A DNA stretch of 37,039 bases, from the NCBI RefSeq assembly GCF_046224405.1, contig NZ_JBJXRK010000023.1:1-37039 (forward strand). Reading direction: 5' to 3'. The notes under the pieces are model-generated. The model searched no databases. It was given only the letters and a program-made list of their open reading frames with translations, and was not told where the DNA came from. The position numbers and the translations under genes were made by a program. Below, piece by piece: positions 1 through 8,008 of the stretch (positions are counted from its first letter, which is position 1; every line of letters begins with the position of its first letter). The DNA is from Gudongella sp046224405 (lineage in GTDB: Bacteria; Bacillota; Clostridia; Tissierellales; Tissierellaceae).

Positions 1-534
1 ACGATGGAGATCCACTATACAAAGCATCATCAAGGCTATGTAAACAAGCTCAATAAAGCCATTGAAAACGAAAAAGGACTTCAGGACATGACTATTGAGG
101 ATTTGATGGCATCCCTTGACAAGGTGCCTGAGAGCATCAGAACTGCGGTCAGGAACAATGGTGGAGGCCATTTGAACCACAGCCTATTCTGGGAGAGCAT
201 GTCAGCAAATGGCGGCGGGGAGCCTACAGGACACCTTATGGAGAAGATCAAGTCCGACATAGGAAGCTTTGAGGAATTCAAGGATGAATTCAAGAAGGCT
301 GCCACAGGTAGATTTGGTAGTGGATGGGCATGGCTTGTAATGGATGGAGACAAGCTTAAAATAACATCCACACCTAACCAGGATAATCCAATTTCAGATG
401 GATTAAAGCCAATACTTGGCCTGGATGTGTGGGAGCATGCATACTATCTGAAATACCAGAACCTGAGAGGCGACTACATTGATGCATGGTTCAATGTTGT
501 TGACTGGAATAAGGTTGAGGAAAGACTTAAGTAA
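1..534 (+). CDS. sodA: Superoxide dismutase (Mn/Fe family), 5' truncated by window edge
   Basis: Converts superoxide to oxygen and hydrogen peroxide in the cytoplasm. The visible protein begins inside the conserved N-terminal helix (KHHQGYVNKLN), which normally lies about 25 residues in, so the real start is upstream of the window and the first in-window ATG at 4 is internal. Metal ligands are visible: the His in KHHQGY, the His in GGHLNHSLFW, and the Asp and His of GLDVWEHAYY. The block FGSGWAWLV is typical. The TPNQDNP stretch carries the Gln usual in Mn-preferring enzymes, so manganese is a reasonable inference but not proven. A strong terminator follows at 548-580. Superoxide dismutase in an otherwise anaerobic-looking genome suggests exposure to oxygen. 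Confidence 0.95.
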   Translation, partial: TMEIHYTKHHQGYVNKLNKAIENEKGLQDMTIEDLMASLDKVPESIRTAVRNNGGGHLNHSLFWESMSANGGGEPTGHLMEKIKSDIGSFEEFKDEFKKAATGRFGSGWAWLVMDGDKLKITSTPNQDNPISDGLKPILGLDVWEHAYYLKYQNLRGDYIDAWFNVVDWNKVEERLK

Positions 535-547
535 CAAACTTTTGGAG

Positions 548-580
548 GATACCAGCTCATAAGGGCTGGTATCATTTTTT
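548..580 (+). terminator. Rho-independent terminator after sodA
   Basis: A perfect 9-bp stem (548-556 with 565-573, GATACCAGC / GCTGGTATC) with an 8-nt loop is followed by ATTTTTT. It closes the superoxide dismutase transcript. Confidence 0.92.
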
Positions 581-597
581 GTGGGAAACAGTTCGGA

Positions 598-626
598 TTG
601 TCTGGAAATGACTGCTGTGATATAAT
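598..626 (+). promoter_or_regulatory. Sigma-A type promoter for the ykvA-like gene
   Basis: TTGTCT (598-603), a 17-bp spacer and TATAAT (621-626), with an extended -10 TG at 618-619. The start codon it serves is at 672. It probably drives both the DUF1232 gene and the SLH gene behind it. Confidence 0.8.
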
Positions 627-671
627 GGTAGGGTCAAATAGGATCAATTGATATGAAAAGAGATGATTTAA

Positions 672-1052
672 ATGAGAATAAACCCAGGACGAGTACTTGC
701 TGGATTGGGTCGAAAAGCCAAGGAATATTACAACAACCCCGAAAGACTAAAGGAGCTGCTGACCTCTGCAAATCTAATAATCAGAGATAATGAGCAACTT
801 TCAGACCTTATAGACGACATAGGAAAACTGATTTCACTTGTTAGGGACTATGTCAAGAAGGAATACACAATGGTTTCCAAAGGAACCATAATAACAGTTA
901 TTGCTGGACTGATTTATTTGGTAAATCCAGTTGATATTGTACCGGATTTCCTATTTGGTGGATTTCTTGATGATGCTGCCGTTATTGGCTACATTGTAAG
1001 CAGGCTTAGGGGAGAAATCGAAAAATACAATGACTGGAAAAAAATCCAGTAG
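672..1052 (+). CDS. YkvA/DUF1232 family small protein
   Basis: A 126-residue protein. The C-terminal half (about residues 70-115) carries the DUF1232 signature: a hydrophobic helix followed by YLVNPVDIVPDFL and GFLDDAAVIGYIVSRL. The family is small and probably membrane-associated through this helix; no biochemical function is established that I can name. The N-terminal 65 residues are charged and helical. The ATG at 672 has only a weak purine stretch (AAAAGAGATGA) upstream. The next gene begins 15 nt after the stop, so the two are probably co-transcribed from the promoter at 598-626. Confidence 0.8.
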   Translation: MRINPGRVLAGLGRKAKEYYNNPERLKELLTSANLIIRDNEQLSDLIDDIGKLISLVRDYVKKEYTMVSKGTIITVIAGLIYLVNPVDIVPDFLFGGFLDDAAVIGYIVSRLRGEIEKYNDWKKIQ

Positions 1053-1067
1053 CATTTGGAGGTTGAC

Positions 1068-2063
1068 ATGAAAAAGACAATAGTATGGCTAATGGTGTTT
1101 TTGTTTTTGCTACCGTCGGTTTCGACGGCACAAGTAGCAAGACCAGGCTCGCCTAAACAGTTTTCCGTGGAGCTTGTAGAGGAGGAAAACCCGTATTTTA
1201 TTCTTAGATGGAAGGATGAAGAGGAAACAATATCACTTTTCAACAATGATGCCTACAGGGAAGACCTATATGTTCAGGTTAATTTCTACGTTCGCAATGA
1301 GGATTCTGTTGTAATGAGAGAGATGAATTTCAAGTACATTGATTTGGTCAGGGAAGAGGGTGGATTTACAAGGATCGACCTGGACCTTTTAAGACTCGGA
1401 ATTGTAGAGGACCCTGTTAATGTTATGTTCTCATCATACAATTTCAGAGTCAGAATCGGACTTGCCCAAAGGGACATATTGGGAAGTTATACCCTGTTTG
1501 GCAGCTACAGCCCCACGGTCTCAAGCGGAAAGATGTACCCTTTTAATTACGCTTCACCATGGGCATTGCAGGAGCTGGACAATGCATATGAATATAGCCT
1601 GATACCGGATTGTATAAGCAGCAATATGCGGGATGTCATAACAAGGGAAGAGTTTGCCCAGGTTATGGTGGCCTACTACGAAAGCAAGACAGGCAAGGAA
1701 ATTGACCCAACAGGACAGTATTTTGCAGACACAGACAGTCAAGAGGTCCTAAAGGCAGCTGCCCTTGGCATAATAAAGGGCTATGAGGATGGAACCTACA
1801 GGCCTGATAATCCAATAACAAGACAGGATATAGCAGTGGTCATTGGTAGGACACTTCAGAAGGTTGACCCGACCCTAAGCCTTTCTTATTCTCCTGTTGC
1901 CATAGAAAATGGAATAAGCGCCTATGCCTACGACAGTGTGATGTTCCTTGTGCACAACGGGATTTTGAAGGGTGACGAGAACAACAGTCTCAACCCACTT
2001 GAACATACCACAAGGGAGCAGGCGGTTCTTCTTACAACAAGAGCATACGAGTATTTCCAGTAA
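1068..2063 (+). CDS. Secreted SLH-domain surface protein
   Basis: A 331-residue exported protein probably anchored to the cell wall. The start is set at ATG 1068 because GGAGG lies at 1058-1062; an in-frame TTG at 1056 lies in front of that site. Residues 1-25 are a signal peptide (MKK, hydrophobic core, STAQVA cleavage region). Residues about 30-155 are a beta-rich domain of unknown type (FILRWKDEEETISLF), reminiscent of fibronectin-type modules. Residues about 163-205, 217-265 and 280-330 are three SLH motifs; the middle one is clearest (AAALGIIKGYEDGTYRPDNPITRQD). SLH domains bind pyruvylated secondary cell-wall polymers in Firmicutes. The ligand of the N-terminal domain is unknown. Confidence 0.88.
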   Translation: MKKTIVWLMVFLFLLPSVSTAQVARPGSPKQFSVELVEEENPYFILRWKDEEETISLFNNDAYREDLYVQVNFYVRNEDSVVMREMNFKYIDLVREEGGFTRIDLDLLRLGIVEDPVNVMFSSYNFRVRIGLAQRDILGSYTLFGSYSPTVSSGKMYPFNYASPWALQELDNAYEYSLIPDCISSNMRDVITREEFAQVMVAYYESKTGKEIDPTGQYFADTDSQEVLKAAALGIIKGYEDGTYRPDNPITRQDIAVVIGRTLQKVDPTLSLSYSPVAIENGISAYAYDSVMFLVHNGILKGDENNSLNPLEHTTREQAVLLTTRAYEYFQ

Positions 2064-2068
2064 TCACC

Positions 2069-2090
2069 AGGTCTGCCATCAGGCAGGCCT
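2069..2090 (+). terminator. Stem-loop after the SLH gene
   Basis: Nine base pairs with one G-U (2069-2077 with 2082-2090) and a 4-nt ATCA loop, just past the SLH stop codon. The T-run behind it is short (TTGAATATGTTT), so termination may be partial and the EamA gene at 2133 may receive read-through. Confidence 0.5.
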
Positions 2091-2132
2091 TTGAATATGT
2101 TTCAAATAACCCATTGAAAGAGAGGACATTAT

Positions 2133-3032
2133 ATGTTTGAGCAAAGTATTGGAGAGCTGGCCGCACTGGCCACAGCTTTCAGCTGGACCCTTGTGGGAAT
2201 CTTCTTCGGTAAGGCCAGCAGCAGAATTGGCAGTCTTTCTGTAAACTTCATAAAGTTGGTTTTTGGATTTGCTTTCCTTACAGTAACTGCACTGATAACA
2301 AGGGGAGTGCCTTTTCCTACTGATGCCTCGGTACATAATTGGACTTGGCTTACGCTTTCAGGAATAATCGGATTCTTCATAGGAGATTTTTTCATGCTAA
2401 AGGCATACATCGAAGTGGGTGTCCGGATATCACTACTTATGATGGCCACCAGTCCACCAATGGCAGCTCTTCTGGGATATTTTCTGCTGGGAGAGAAGCT
2501 GTCCCTCTCTGGTGTTATTGGAATGATGGTAACAATCATGGGAATAGTTATTGTAGTTATGAGCAGGGATCGTGGAGGTCAAGGTGTTAGGATGAAGTAT
2601 TCACCAAGAGGCCTTTTTTATGCCTTCCTGGGTGCATTGGGACAGGCGACTGGGTTGATATTCAGCAAGGCGGGACTTCTGGACTACAACACCTTTGCAG
2701 CTACCCAAATAAGGATTATAGCAGGCTTTATTAGCTTTGTGATTTTCGTGACCATCATGGGTAGATGGGGGGAGCTTAAGCTTGCAATAAAGGACAAGGA
2801 GGCCATAAAGCACACCCTCTACGGTTCATTCTTTGGACCCTTCCTTGGTGTCAGCATGTCTCTTGTTGCCCTTAGGTATACAACTGCCGGCATTGCTTCC
2901 ACTATCACTTCAATCACTCCAATAACAATAATTCCCTTTTCCATCTTTCTATTCAAGGAGAAGGTCAAGCCGTCAGAGATATTCGGGGCCTTTGTTTCTG
3001 TTGCAGGTGTGGCAATCCTGCTCCTGCTCTAG
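2133..3032 (+). CDS. EamA/DMT superfamily transporter
   Basis: A 299-residue polytopic inner-membrane protein with about ten predicted transmembrane helices in two repeats (about residues 7-142 and 153-298), the layout of the drug/metabolite transporter superfamily. The first repeat shows TAFSWTLVGIFFGKA near its start and PPMAALLGYFLLGEKLSLSGVIGMMVTIMGIVIV at its end. The second ends with the matching ITPITIIPFSIFLFKEKVKPSEIFGAFVSVAGVAILL. Substrates in this family include amino acids, purines and other small metabolites; nothing here tells which. AAAGAGAGG precedes ATG 2133. A bidirectional terminator separates it from convergent ftsX. Confidence 0.85.
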   Translation: MFEQSIGELAALATAFSWTLVGIFFGKASSRIGSLSVNFIKLVFGFAFLTVTALITRGVPFPTDASVHNWTWLTLSGIIGFFIGDFFMLKAYIEVGVRISLLMMATSPPMAALLGYFLLGEKLSLSGVIGMMVTIMGIVIVVMSRDRGGQGVRMKYSPRGLFYAFLGALGQATGLIFSKAGLLDYNTFAATQIRIIAGFISFVIFVTIMGRWGELKLAIKDKEAIKHTLYGSFFGPFLGVSMSLVALRYTTAGIASTITSITPITIIPFSIFLFKEKVKPSEIFGAFVSVAGVAILLLL

Positions 3033-3042
3033 CAAAGAAAGT

Positions 3043-3078
3043 GGAGAGTTCGTCAAGAACTCTCCTTAATTATTTTTT
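3043..3078. terminator. Bidirectional terminator between the EamA gene and ftsX
   Basis: A perfect 9-bp stem (3043-3051 with 3057-3065, GGAGAGTTC / GAACTCTCC) with a 5-nt loop. TTAATTATTTTTT follows on the plus strand. On the minus strand the stem begins right after the ftsX stop codon and is followed by a T-rich ACTTTCTTTGCT, so it probably ends both transcripts. Confidence 0.88.
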
Positions 3079-3950
3079 GGCTTTGTTGATTTGATTCCCA
3101 TTAGCCCTCCAAAAATCCCAAGAATTACCGAAAGGGATAGGGTGAAGATGACAAGGGTTGACATATGCTCTGAAAAGCCTGGCAGTACAATAAAGGGGAG
3201 GCTGCCTGATAGCTGACTGTAGAGATATCGGGTCGAGAAAAATGTCATAATAAGTGAAAGCAATCCTGCAAGAAGGGAAGTGAGCATTCCGTTCACAAGA
3301 AAGGGTCTGTATATGAACCCATCAGGTGCACCCAATAGCTTTAGGGTACCAATTGAATCCCTGTTTAGATAAACACCCTGTCTAATTAGGTGTGATGTGA
3401 TGACAAGGGTTGCAATTGAAACAGAAAGCAGTATAAAGAAACCGAAGATTCTTATTATTCCCGAAATTTCCTGCAGCTTTTGGAGGACCTCCTTATTGTC
3501 CCTTACCAGCTCAACACCGCCCAGGGATGAGGCCCTTTCAGATATTTCTTCAACTGATTCCAGCTGTATTGTCACATCCAGATAGGGGCTGAAGGGATTG
3601 TGGTCAAACAGGTCCACAATTCTTGATTCGCTGCCAAGTATTTGAGTCATCTCTTCCTTTGCAGTTTCCTCATCCACAGGGATCACATCTGTAACACCAG
3701 GTATTGAAAGAAGGTTTTCGATCAAATCGTCCATATTTGCATCCTCCGTGTAGTAAATGCTGATTTCGGCCTGGTCTTCAATCTGTGAGATAATGAAGTC
3801 GGATGATATTCCAAGAGAAAAGACAAGTGCAAGTATAAAGAAAATAAATGCAAGGCTGATTACTGACAAGAGATTAGAAGAAATGTCCCTTCTTACAAGG
3901 GTCTTCACTTCCCTTAGGTAATAGCCAATGTTATTATGAAGAAATCCCAT
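3066..3950 (-). CDS. ftsX: Cell-division ABC transporter permease FtsX
   Basis: A 294-residue membrane partner of FtsE. A cytoplasmic N-terminus precedes TM1 (about 27-48). A large extracellular domain (about 50-160, with ISIYYTEDANMDDL and DVTIQLESVEE) follows, then TM2 (164-188), TM3 (219-240) and TM4 (265-286). RDSIGTLKLLGAP is the typical cytoplasmic coupling loop. In Firmicutes the FtsX extracellular domain transmits FtsE ATP hydrolysis to a coiled-coil peptidoglycan hydrolase such as PcsB or CwlO. Its start lies inside the end of ftsE (17-nt overlap) behind AAGGAGG, indicating translational coupling. Confidence 0.95.
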   Translation of the reverse strand: MGFLHNNIGYYLREVKTLVRRDISSNLLSVISLAFIFFILALVFSLGISSDFIISQIEDQAEISIYYTEDANMDDLIENLLSIPGVTDVIPVDEETAKEEMTQILGSESRIVDLFDHNPFSPYLDVTIQLESVEEISERASSLGGVELVRDNKEVLQKLQEISGIIRIFGFFILLSVSIATLVITSHLIRQGVYLNRDSIGTLKLLGAPDGFIYRPFLVNGMLTSLLAGLLSLIMTFFSTRYLYSQLSGSLPFIVLPGFSEHMSTLVIFTLSLSVILGIFGGLMGIKSTKPKNN

Positions 3951-4617
3951 GAGGCACCTCCTTAAGGGTCATTTTCCCATCATCAACCTGTATATGGATG
4001 CAATCCTTCTCATCCTGTATGAGGTGGGTGGCATGTGTTGTTATTATTACCGTAGTCTCAGGACCACGGAAGGATTTTAGAAGCTCAAGTATAATCATGG
4101 AATTCTTTTTGTCCAGGTTGCCTGTGGGCTCGTCTGCAATGATCAGCTTTGGATTTCTGGCAACGGATCTGGCTATTGCAACCCTTTGTCTTTCACCGTA
4201 GGATAGATTTTCAACAGTGGAGTGGACCTTGTGGGAAAGTCCCACTTTCTCAAGGGATTTAAGCGCCCTTTCATACATATCCTCCTTCTTGATGGGTAGA
4301 AACCTCATGCCAACAAGGACATTCTCATTGACTGTTCTTCCGTCAAGAAGCTTGAAATCCTGAAAAACCGGACCAATTTGCTGTCGTAGATTTCTAAGCT
4401 CCCTTTCTGAAATCTTGTCCATGGAATTTCCTAGTACAAAGAGCTCGCCTGAGGAGGGTCTTTCCATGCCAAGGAGTAGCTTTATGAAGCTAGTCTTTCC
4501 AGAGCCGCTCTGTCCGGTTATATAGACGATTTCACCAGGGGGAATATTTAAGTTTACATCCTCAAGGCCATAGGTACCATCCTTGTATCTGAGGCTTAGG
4601 TTTTTTGTAGTAATCAT
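3934..4617 (-). CDS. ftsE: Cell-division ATP-binding protein FtsE
   Basis: A 227-residue ABC ATPase that powers FtsX. Walker A GQSGSGKT (35-42), Q-loop Gln86 (VFQDF), signature LSYGERQ (138-144), Walker B LIIADEP with catalytic Glu163, and switch His195 are all intact, so it should hydrolyse ATP. The length is standard for FtsE. It begins 12 nt after the coiled-coil gene upstream, with AGGAGG before ATG 4617, and overlaps ftsX downstream. The three genes form one minus-strand unit. Confidence 0.96.
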   Translation of the reverse strand: MITTKNLSLRYKDGTYGLEDVNLNIPPGEIVYITGQSGSGKTSFIKLLLGMERPSSGELFVLGNSMDKISERELRNLRQQIGPVFQDFKLLDGRTVNENVLVGMRFLPIKKEDMYERALKSLEKVGLSHKVHSTVENLSYGERQRVAIARSVARNPKLIIADEPTGNLDKKNSMIILELLKSFRGPETTVIITTHATHLIQDEKDCIHIQVDDGKMTLKEVPHGISS

Positions 4618-4629
4618 TATTGTCCTCCT

Positions 4630-5736
4630 TTAGAATAGGGATGGTCGGATTTGTAGGTCCATATATCCATCCTGAAGCTCAATTGAACGTATGGTATTGT
4701 TTCCAAGTAGCTTCCCGAACTTAAGGTCAAGGTATCCAAAGTCGAATAGGTCCATGACTGCTGATTTTTCAAGGGCCAAGCCCATATACTCACCATCGGT
4801 TATTTCGAATCGAAGAGTTTTATTATCCAGTATGATAAGATCACCCCTAATGTTAAGATTAAGCTCTGGCATGACAAGACGCACATGATCCTCAAAGAAC
4901 AATAGCTCAGCAGGAGTAGGGTAATCCCGCTTGGATAATTCTTCATTCAGGGCTTCATCAAAAATCCTGCCACTTATTCCAGTAAAGCCTATCTTTATGT
5001 TTAGCATGGATTCAGGAAGCTGACCACTCTGGACAGTGTCGGTAATGCCTTGAATGGTTTGCAGGAAAATTGGCTTGACCTGATTCCATGAATCATTCAA
5101 ACCAGTAAGGTAACCCTCATACCTTTCCTTTTCCTCCTGCAGGGCCTGGAGGCTATCCTGGAGGTGCTGTATTGTGGCTGTTCTTTCTTGGATGGTTCTC
5201 TGAAGCTCTACCCTCCGTTCCTGTATTTCACTTAGGGTCTGGTCCAGCTCTGCCTTGATGCTGACCAGGTCTGCCTTTTCACTTTCCAAGGTCTCCAATA
5301 GTTCATTGGTATTCCTGGAAAGATCCCTTATGCTGTTGATTCTTTTGATCAGGGATGAAAGGCTGTCCGAGCTTAGGATCAGCTGGAGGTTGGATAGGGG
5401 CCCCTTGCGCTGGTAGGAACGCAAAACCTCCTCCATGACATCCAGATTGCTTTCATATGAACCTTCCAGAAGGATGATATCGTCTTCGATATTGTCAATC
5501 TTTTGTGAGAGGTCTTCAATTTCAAATTCCGTTCGCTCTTGGATCACTTCAAGCTCCCGAACATCCTGCTGGATGAGGAAAAGGGATTCAAGTATCCTAA
5601 TCTCTTCGTCACTTAGCTGGGAAATTGTAGAATTGATATCTCCCATAGACTGGTCTGGACTGACCAGCTGCCCAAAAGAATATGAAAATATTGTTATAAA
5701 TAGTAGTGTAATGATAATTGCGGTTGATCTTTTCAA
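4630..5736 (-). CDS. Exported coiled-coil protein, putative FtsEX partner without a hydrolase domain
   Basis: About 368 residues if started at TTG 5736, chosen because GAGGTG lies 6 nt upstream; GTG 5745 behind AAAGGA is the alternative. An ATG at 5796 is in frame but has no ribosome-binding site. The protein has an N-terminal signal or anchor helix (STAIIITLLFITIFSYSFG). A long coiled coil follows at about 40-230, rich in Glu, Leu, Gln and Ser, including SYQRKGPLSNLQLILSSDSL, a segment like the PcsB/CwlO/EnvC coiled-coil class. The C-terminal ~130 residues are beta-rich (LNIRGDLIILDNKTLRFEI, SIELQDGYMDLQIRPSLF). No CHAP, NlpC/P60, M23 or LytM domain is visible. Position directly before ftsE suggests it is the FtsX partner. 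The C-terminal fold loosely recalls lipid-binding YpmS/LmeA-type domains, a weak guess. Confidence 0.75.
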   Translation of the reverse strand: MKRSTAIIITLLFITIFSYSFGQLVSPDQSMGDINSTISQLSDEEIRILESLFLIQQDVRELEVIQERTEFEIEDLSQKIDNIEDDIILLEGSYESNLDVMEEVLRSYQRKGPLSNLQLILSSDSLSSLIKRINSIRDLSRNTNELLETLESEKADLVSIKAELDQTLSEIQERRVELQRTIQERTATIQHLQDSLQALQEEKERYEGYLTGLNDSWNQVKPIFLQTIQGITDTVQSGQLPESMLNIKIGFTGISGRIFDEALNEELSKRDYPTPAELLFFEDHVRLVMPELNLNIRGDLIILDNKTLRFEITDGEYMGLALEKSAVMDLFDFGYLDLKFGKLLGNNTIRSIELQDGYMDLQIRPSLF

Positions 5737-5802
5737 AAAATTCACCTCATATCCTTTATACATTTTTGTGACGATTATGTCAATGGATTTGGGCATGGAT
5801 AC

Positions 5803-5824
5803 GGCCTGGCTTTAAAACCAGGCC
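5803..5824 (-). terminator. Intergenic stem-loop after the DUF1015 gene
   Basis: A 7-bp stem GGCCTGG / CCAGGCC (5803-5809 with 5818-5824) around an 8-nt loop lies just past the DUF1015 stop codon on the minus strand. No T-run follows on that strand, so it may attenuate or protect mRNA ends between the serine genes and the coiled-coil/ftsEX genes rather than terminate fully. Confidence 0.5.
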
Positions 5825-5830
5825 TAAAAT

Positions 5831-7078
5831 TTAATCCAGTGTATGGACGAAAAGTCCACTTCTTAGCTTAGGCTCAAACCATGTGGATTTAGGAGGCATT
5901 ACCTCTCCGGCATCCGCGATGGCCATCAGGTCATCAATGCTGGTTGGATACATGGAGAAGGCAATCCTCATGCCATTGAGTACTCTTTCCTCAAGCTCAG
6001 CCAAACCTCTGATTCCTCCAACAAAATCAATTCTTGAATCAACTCTGGGATCCATTATTCCTAGTAGAGGGGTCAGAACGTTTTTCTGAAGAATTGATAC
6101 ATCAAGCCTGTCCACGGGTGAGTCCTTGTCAAAGGAGCCTTCCTTGGCCTTTAGAATGTACCAGTTGTCATCAAGGAACATTCCAAAGCTATGCTTTTGT
6201 GTTGGCTTGTACTGACCTTCTCCAGTGTATTGTTCAACGTCGAAATTTTCCTTCAGAAGCTCTATGAATTCCGCAGTTGAGTACTCATTCAGATCCCTAA
6301 CAACCCGGTTGTAATCCATGATATAAAGGTCTTCATCAGGGAATAGGACTGATAGGAAAAAGTTGAATTCCTCTGTTCCGTCATAATCAGGGAACTGCTC
6401 TCTACGCTTTAGGCCAACCTTGACGGCAGATGCTGTCCTGTGGTGACCGTCGGCAATATAGAGGTAATCCACTGAAGCGAACATTGACACAAGCTTCTCT
6501 ATGATTGACCTGTCATGGATTTTCCAGATTGTATGGGTTATCTCATCATCTGAGGTAAAGTCATAAATCGGATCATTTTCCTTCATCCAACCATTGATTA
6601 GGTCGCTTATCTCCTCTTTTTTCCTATAGGTAAGGAAGATTGGGCCAGTGTTGGCATTTGTATAATCAACATGGTTGATTCTGTCCTCTTCCTTGTCTGC
6701 TCTTGTAAACTCGTGCTTTTTGATTACATCCTTCAAATAGTCATCTATGGAGGTAGTTCCCACAAGTCCAACCTGTGGTCTTCCGTTCATGACCTGCTTG
6801 TATATATAGAAGCTGTCCTCATTATCCTGTATAAAGACTCCGTCCTTGATCATCTGATAGAGATTGTCCCTTGCCTTCTCGTAAACCTTTTCGTCGTGTA
6901 TGTCAATATCCTCCGGTAGGTCCACCTCGGACTTGTCAACATGGAGGAAGGAATAGGGGTTGCCCTTAACCACCTCTCTTGCCTCCTGGCTGTTCATAAC
7001 GTCATAGGGTAGAGCAGCTACCTTGTCAGCCAGGTCTGGTGCTGGTCTATGTGCCTTGAATGGTTTCAATACGGCCAT
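5831..7078 (-). CDS. DUF1015 family protein of the serine biosynthesis operon
   Basis: A 415-residue cytoplasmic protein of the DUF1015 family, recognised from the start (LKPFKAHRPAPDLADKVAALPYDVMNSQEAR) and the central YIADGHHRTASAVKVG motif (D210-G-H-H-R214). It follows serA by 12 nt with AAGGAGG upstream, third in a serC-like / serA / DUF1015 unit. The family has no assigned reaction that I can state with confidence. The DGHHR motif resembles that of ParB/SerK-type free-serine kinases (established for archaeal SerK and staphylococcal SbnI). Together with its position and the lack of serB nearby, this suggests a role in interconverting serine and phosphoserine. That is inference. Confidence 0.82.
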   Translation of the reverse strand: MAVLKPFKAHRPAPDLADKVAALPYDVMNSQEAREVVKGNPYSFLHVDKSEVDLPEDIDIHDEKVYEKARDNLYQMIKDGVFIQDNEDSFYIYKQVMNGRPQVGLVGTTSIDDYLKDVIKKHEFTRADKEEDRINHVDYTNANTGPIFLTYRKKEEISDLINGWMKENDPIYDFTSDDEITHTIWKIHDRSIIEKLVSMFASVDYLYIADGHHRTASAVKVGLKRREQFPDYDGTEEFNFFLSVLFPDEDLYIMDYNRVVRDLNEYSTAEFIELLKENFDVEQYTGEGQYKPTQKHSFGMFLDDNWYILKAKEGSFDKDSPVDRLDVSILQKNVLTPLLGIMDPRVDSRIDFVGGIRGLAELEERVLNGMRIAFSMYPTSIDDLMAIADAGEVMPPKSTWFEPKLRSGLFVHTLD

Positions 7079-7090
7079 TTACATACCTCC

Positions 7091-7996
7091 TTAAAGACTT
7101 TTAATCACTTCAACAACTTCCTCGCCTATTCTCATCTGTGCTTCACTTGTAGATCCGCCAATATGCGGTGTTACAGATACATTGGGGTGATTTAGCAGAT
7201 CAGTATTTTTGGCTGGTTCCACCTCAAATACGTCAATTCCTGCTCCTGAAAGCTTTCCTGAATTAAGTGCTTTAAGAAGGGCTGTCTCGTCAACAACGCC
7301 ACCTCTTGCACAATTTATCAGATATGCTCCATCCTTCATCTGGGCTATCTTTTCGGCATCTATTAGAGCTTTTCCATCTTTCATCGCTGGAGTATGGATT
7401 GATACAAAGTCTGCCTTCTTAAGAAGCTCATCCAGCTCCATATAGGCGTATTGAGGGTAGTCATCCTTTGGACCGCTTCGGTTGGTGTAGATTACATTCA
7501 TACCTAGAGCACTGGCTTTTTTTGCCAACTCATGAGAAATTCTACCAAATCCAACAAGTCCCAGGGTTTTGCCTGCAAGCTCGACTCCCTTGTATTTCTT
7601 CTTGTTCCATTCGCCATTACGCATGGTTACATTTGAAATTCCAACAAATCGTGCCAGTGAAAGCATGTGGCCAAGTACAAGCTCAGCAACCGATGCACTG
7701 CTTGAGTTGGGAGTGTTTCTAACCTTTATCCCTTTATCCTCAGCATACTTAACATCGATATTGTCAACCCCAACACCTGCTCTAATTATCATCTTAAGCC
7801 TTCCGCCCTCTGCAGCAGCGTCTATTATTGGTTCTCTTACCTTTGTGGCTGATCTTACAACTACAACATCATAATCCTTGAGAGCCTCCTTAAGGTCCTC
7901 CGGCTCATAGAACTGCTCATGAACCTCATGACCCAAGGCTTCAAGCTCCTTGACAGCGGACTTATCAAGTCCGTCAGTGGCTAGTATCTTTAACAT
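7091..7996 (-). CDS. serA: D-3-phosphoglycerate dehydrogenase (short form)
   Basis: Oxidises 3-phosphoglycerate to 3-phosphohydroxypyruvate with NAD, the first step of serine synthesis. At 301 residues it has only the substrate-binding and Rossmann domains; the C-terminal ACT regulatory domain of longer SerA proteins is absent, so feedback inhibition through ACT is not expected. The NAD motif is GLVGFGRIS (about 146-154). Catalytic residues are the Arg in NCARGG, the Glu in DVFEVEP and the His in TPHIGGST. It starts 12 nt after the aminotransferase gene. Other 2-hydroxyacid dehydrogenases share the fold, but the neighbours favour SerA. Confidence 0.9.
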   Translation of the reverse strand: MLKILATDGLDKSAVKELEALGHEVHEQFYEPEDLKEALKDYDVVVVRSATKVREPIIDAAAEGGRLKMIIRAGVGVDNIDVKYAEDKGIKVRNTPNSSSASVAELVLGHMLSLARFVGISNVTMRNGEWNKKKYKGVELAGKTLGLVGFGRISHELAKKASALGMNVIYTNRSGPKDDYPQYAYMELDELLKKADFVSIHTPAMKDGKALIDAEKIAQMKDGAYLINCARGGVVDETALLKALNSGKLSGAGIDVFEVEPAKNTDLLNHPNVSVTPHIGGSTSEAQMRIGEEVVEVIKSL

Positions 7997-8008
7997 TTAA
8001 TCACCTCT

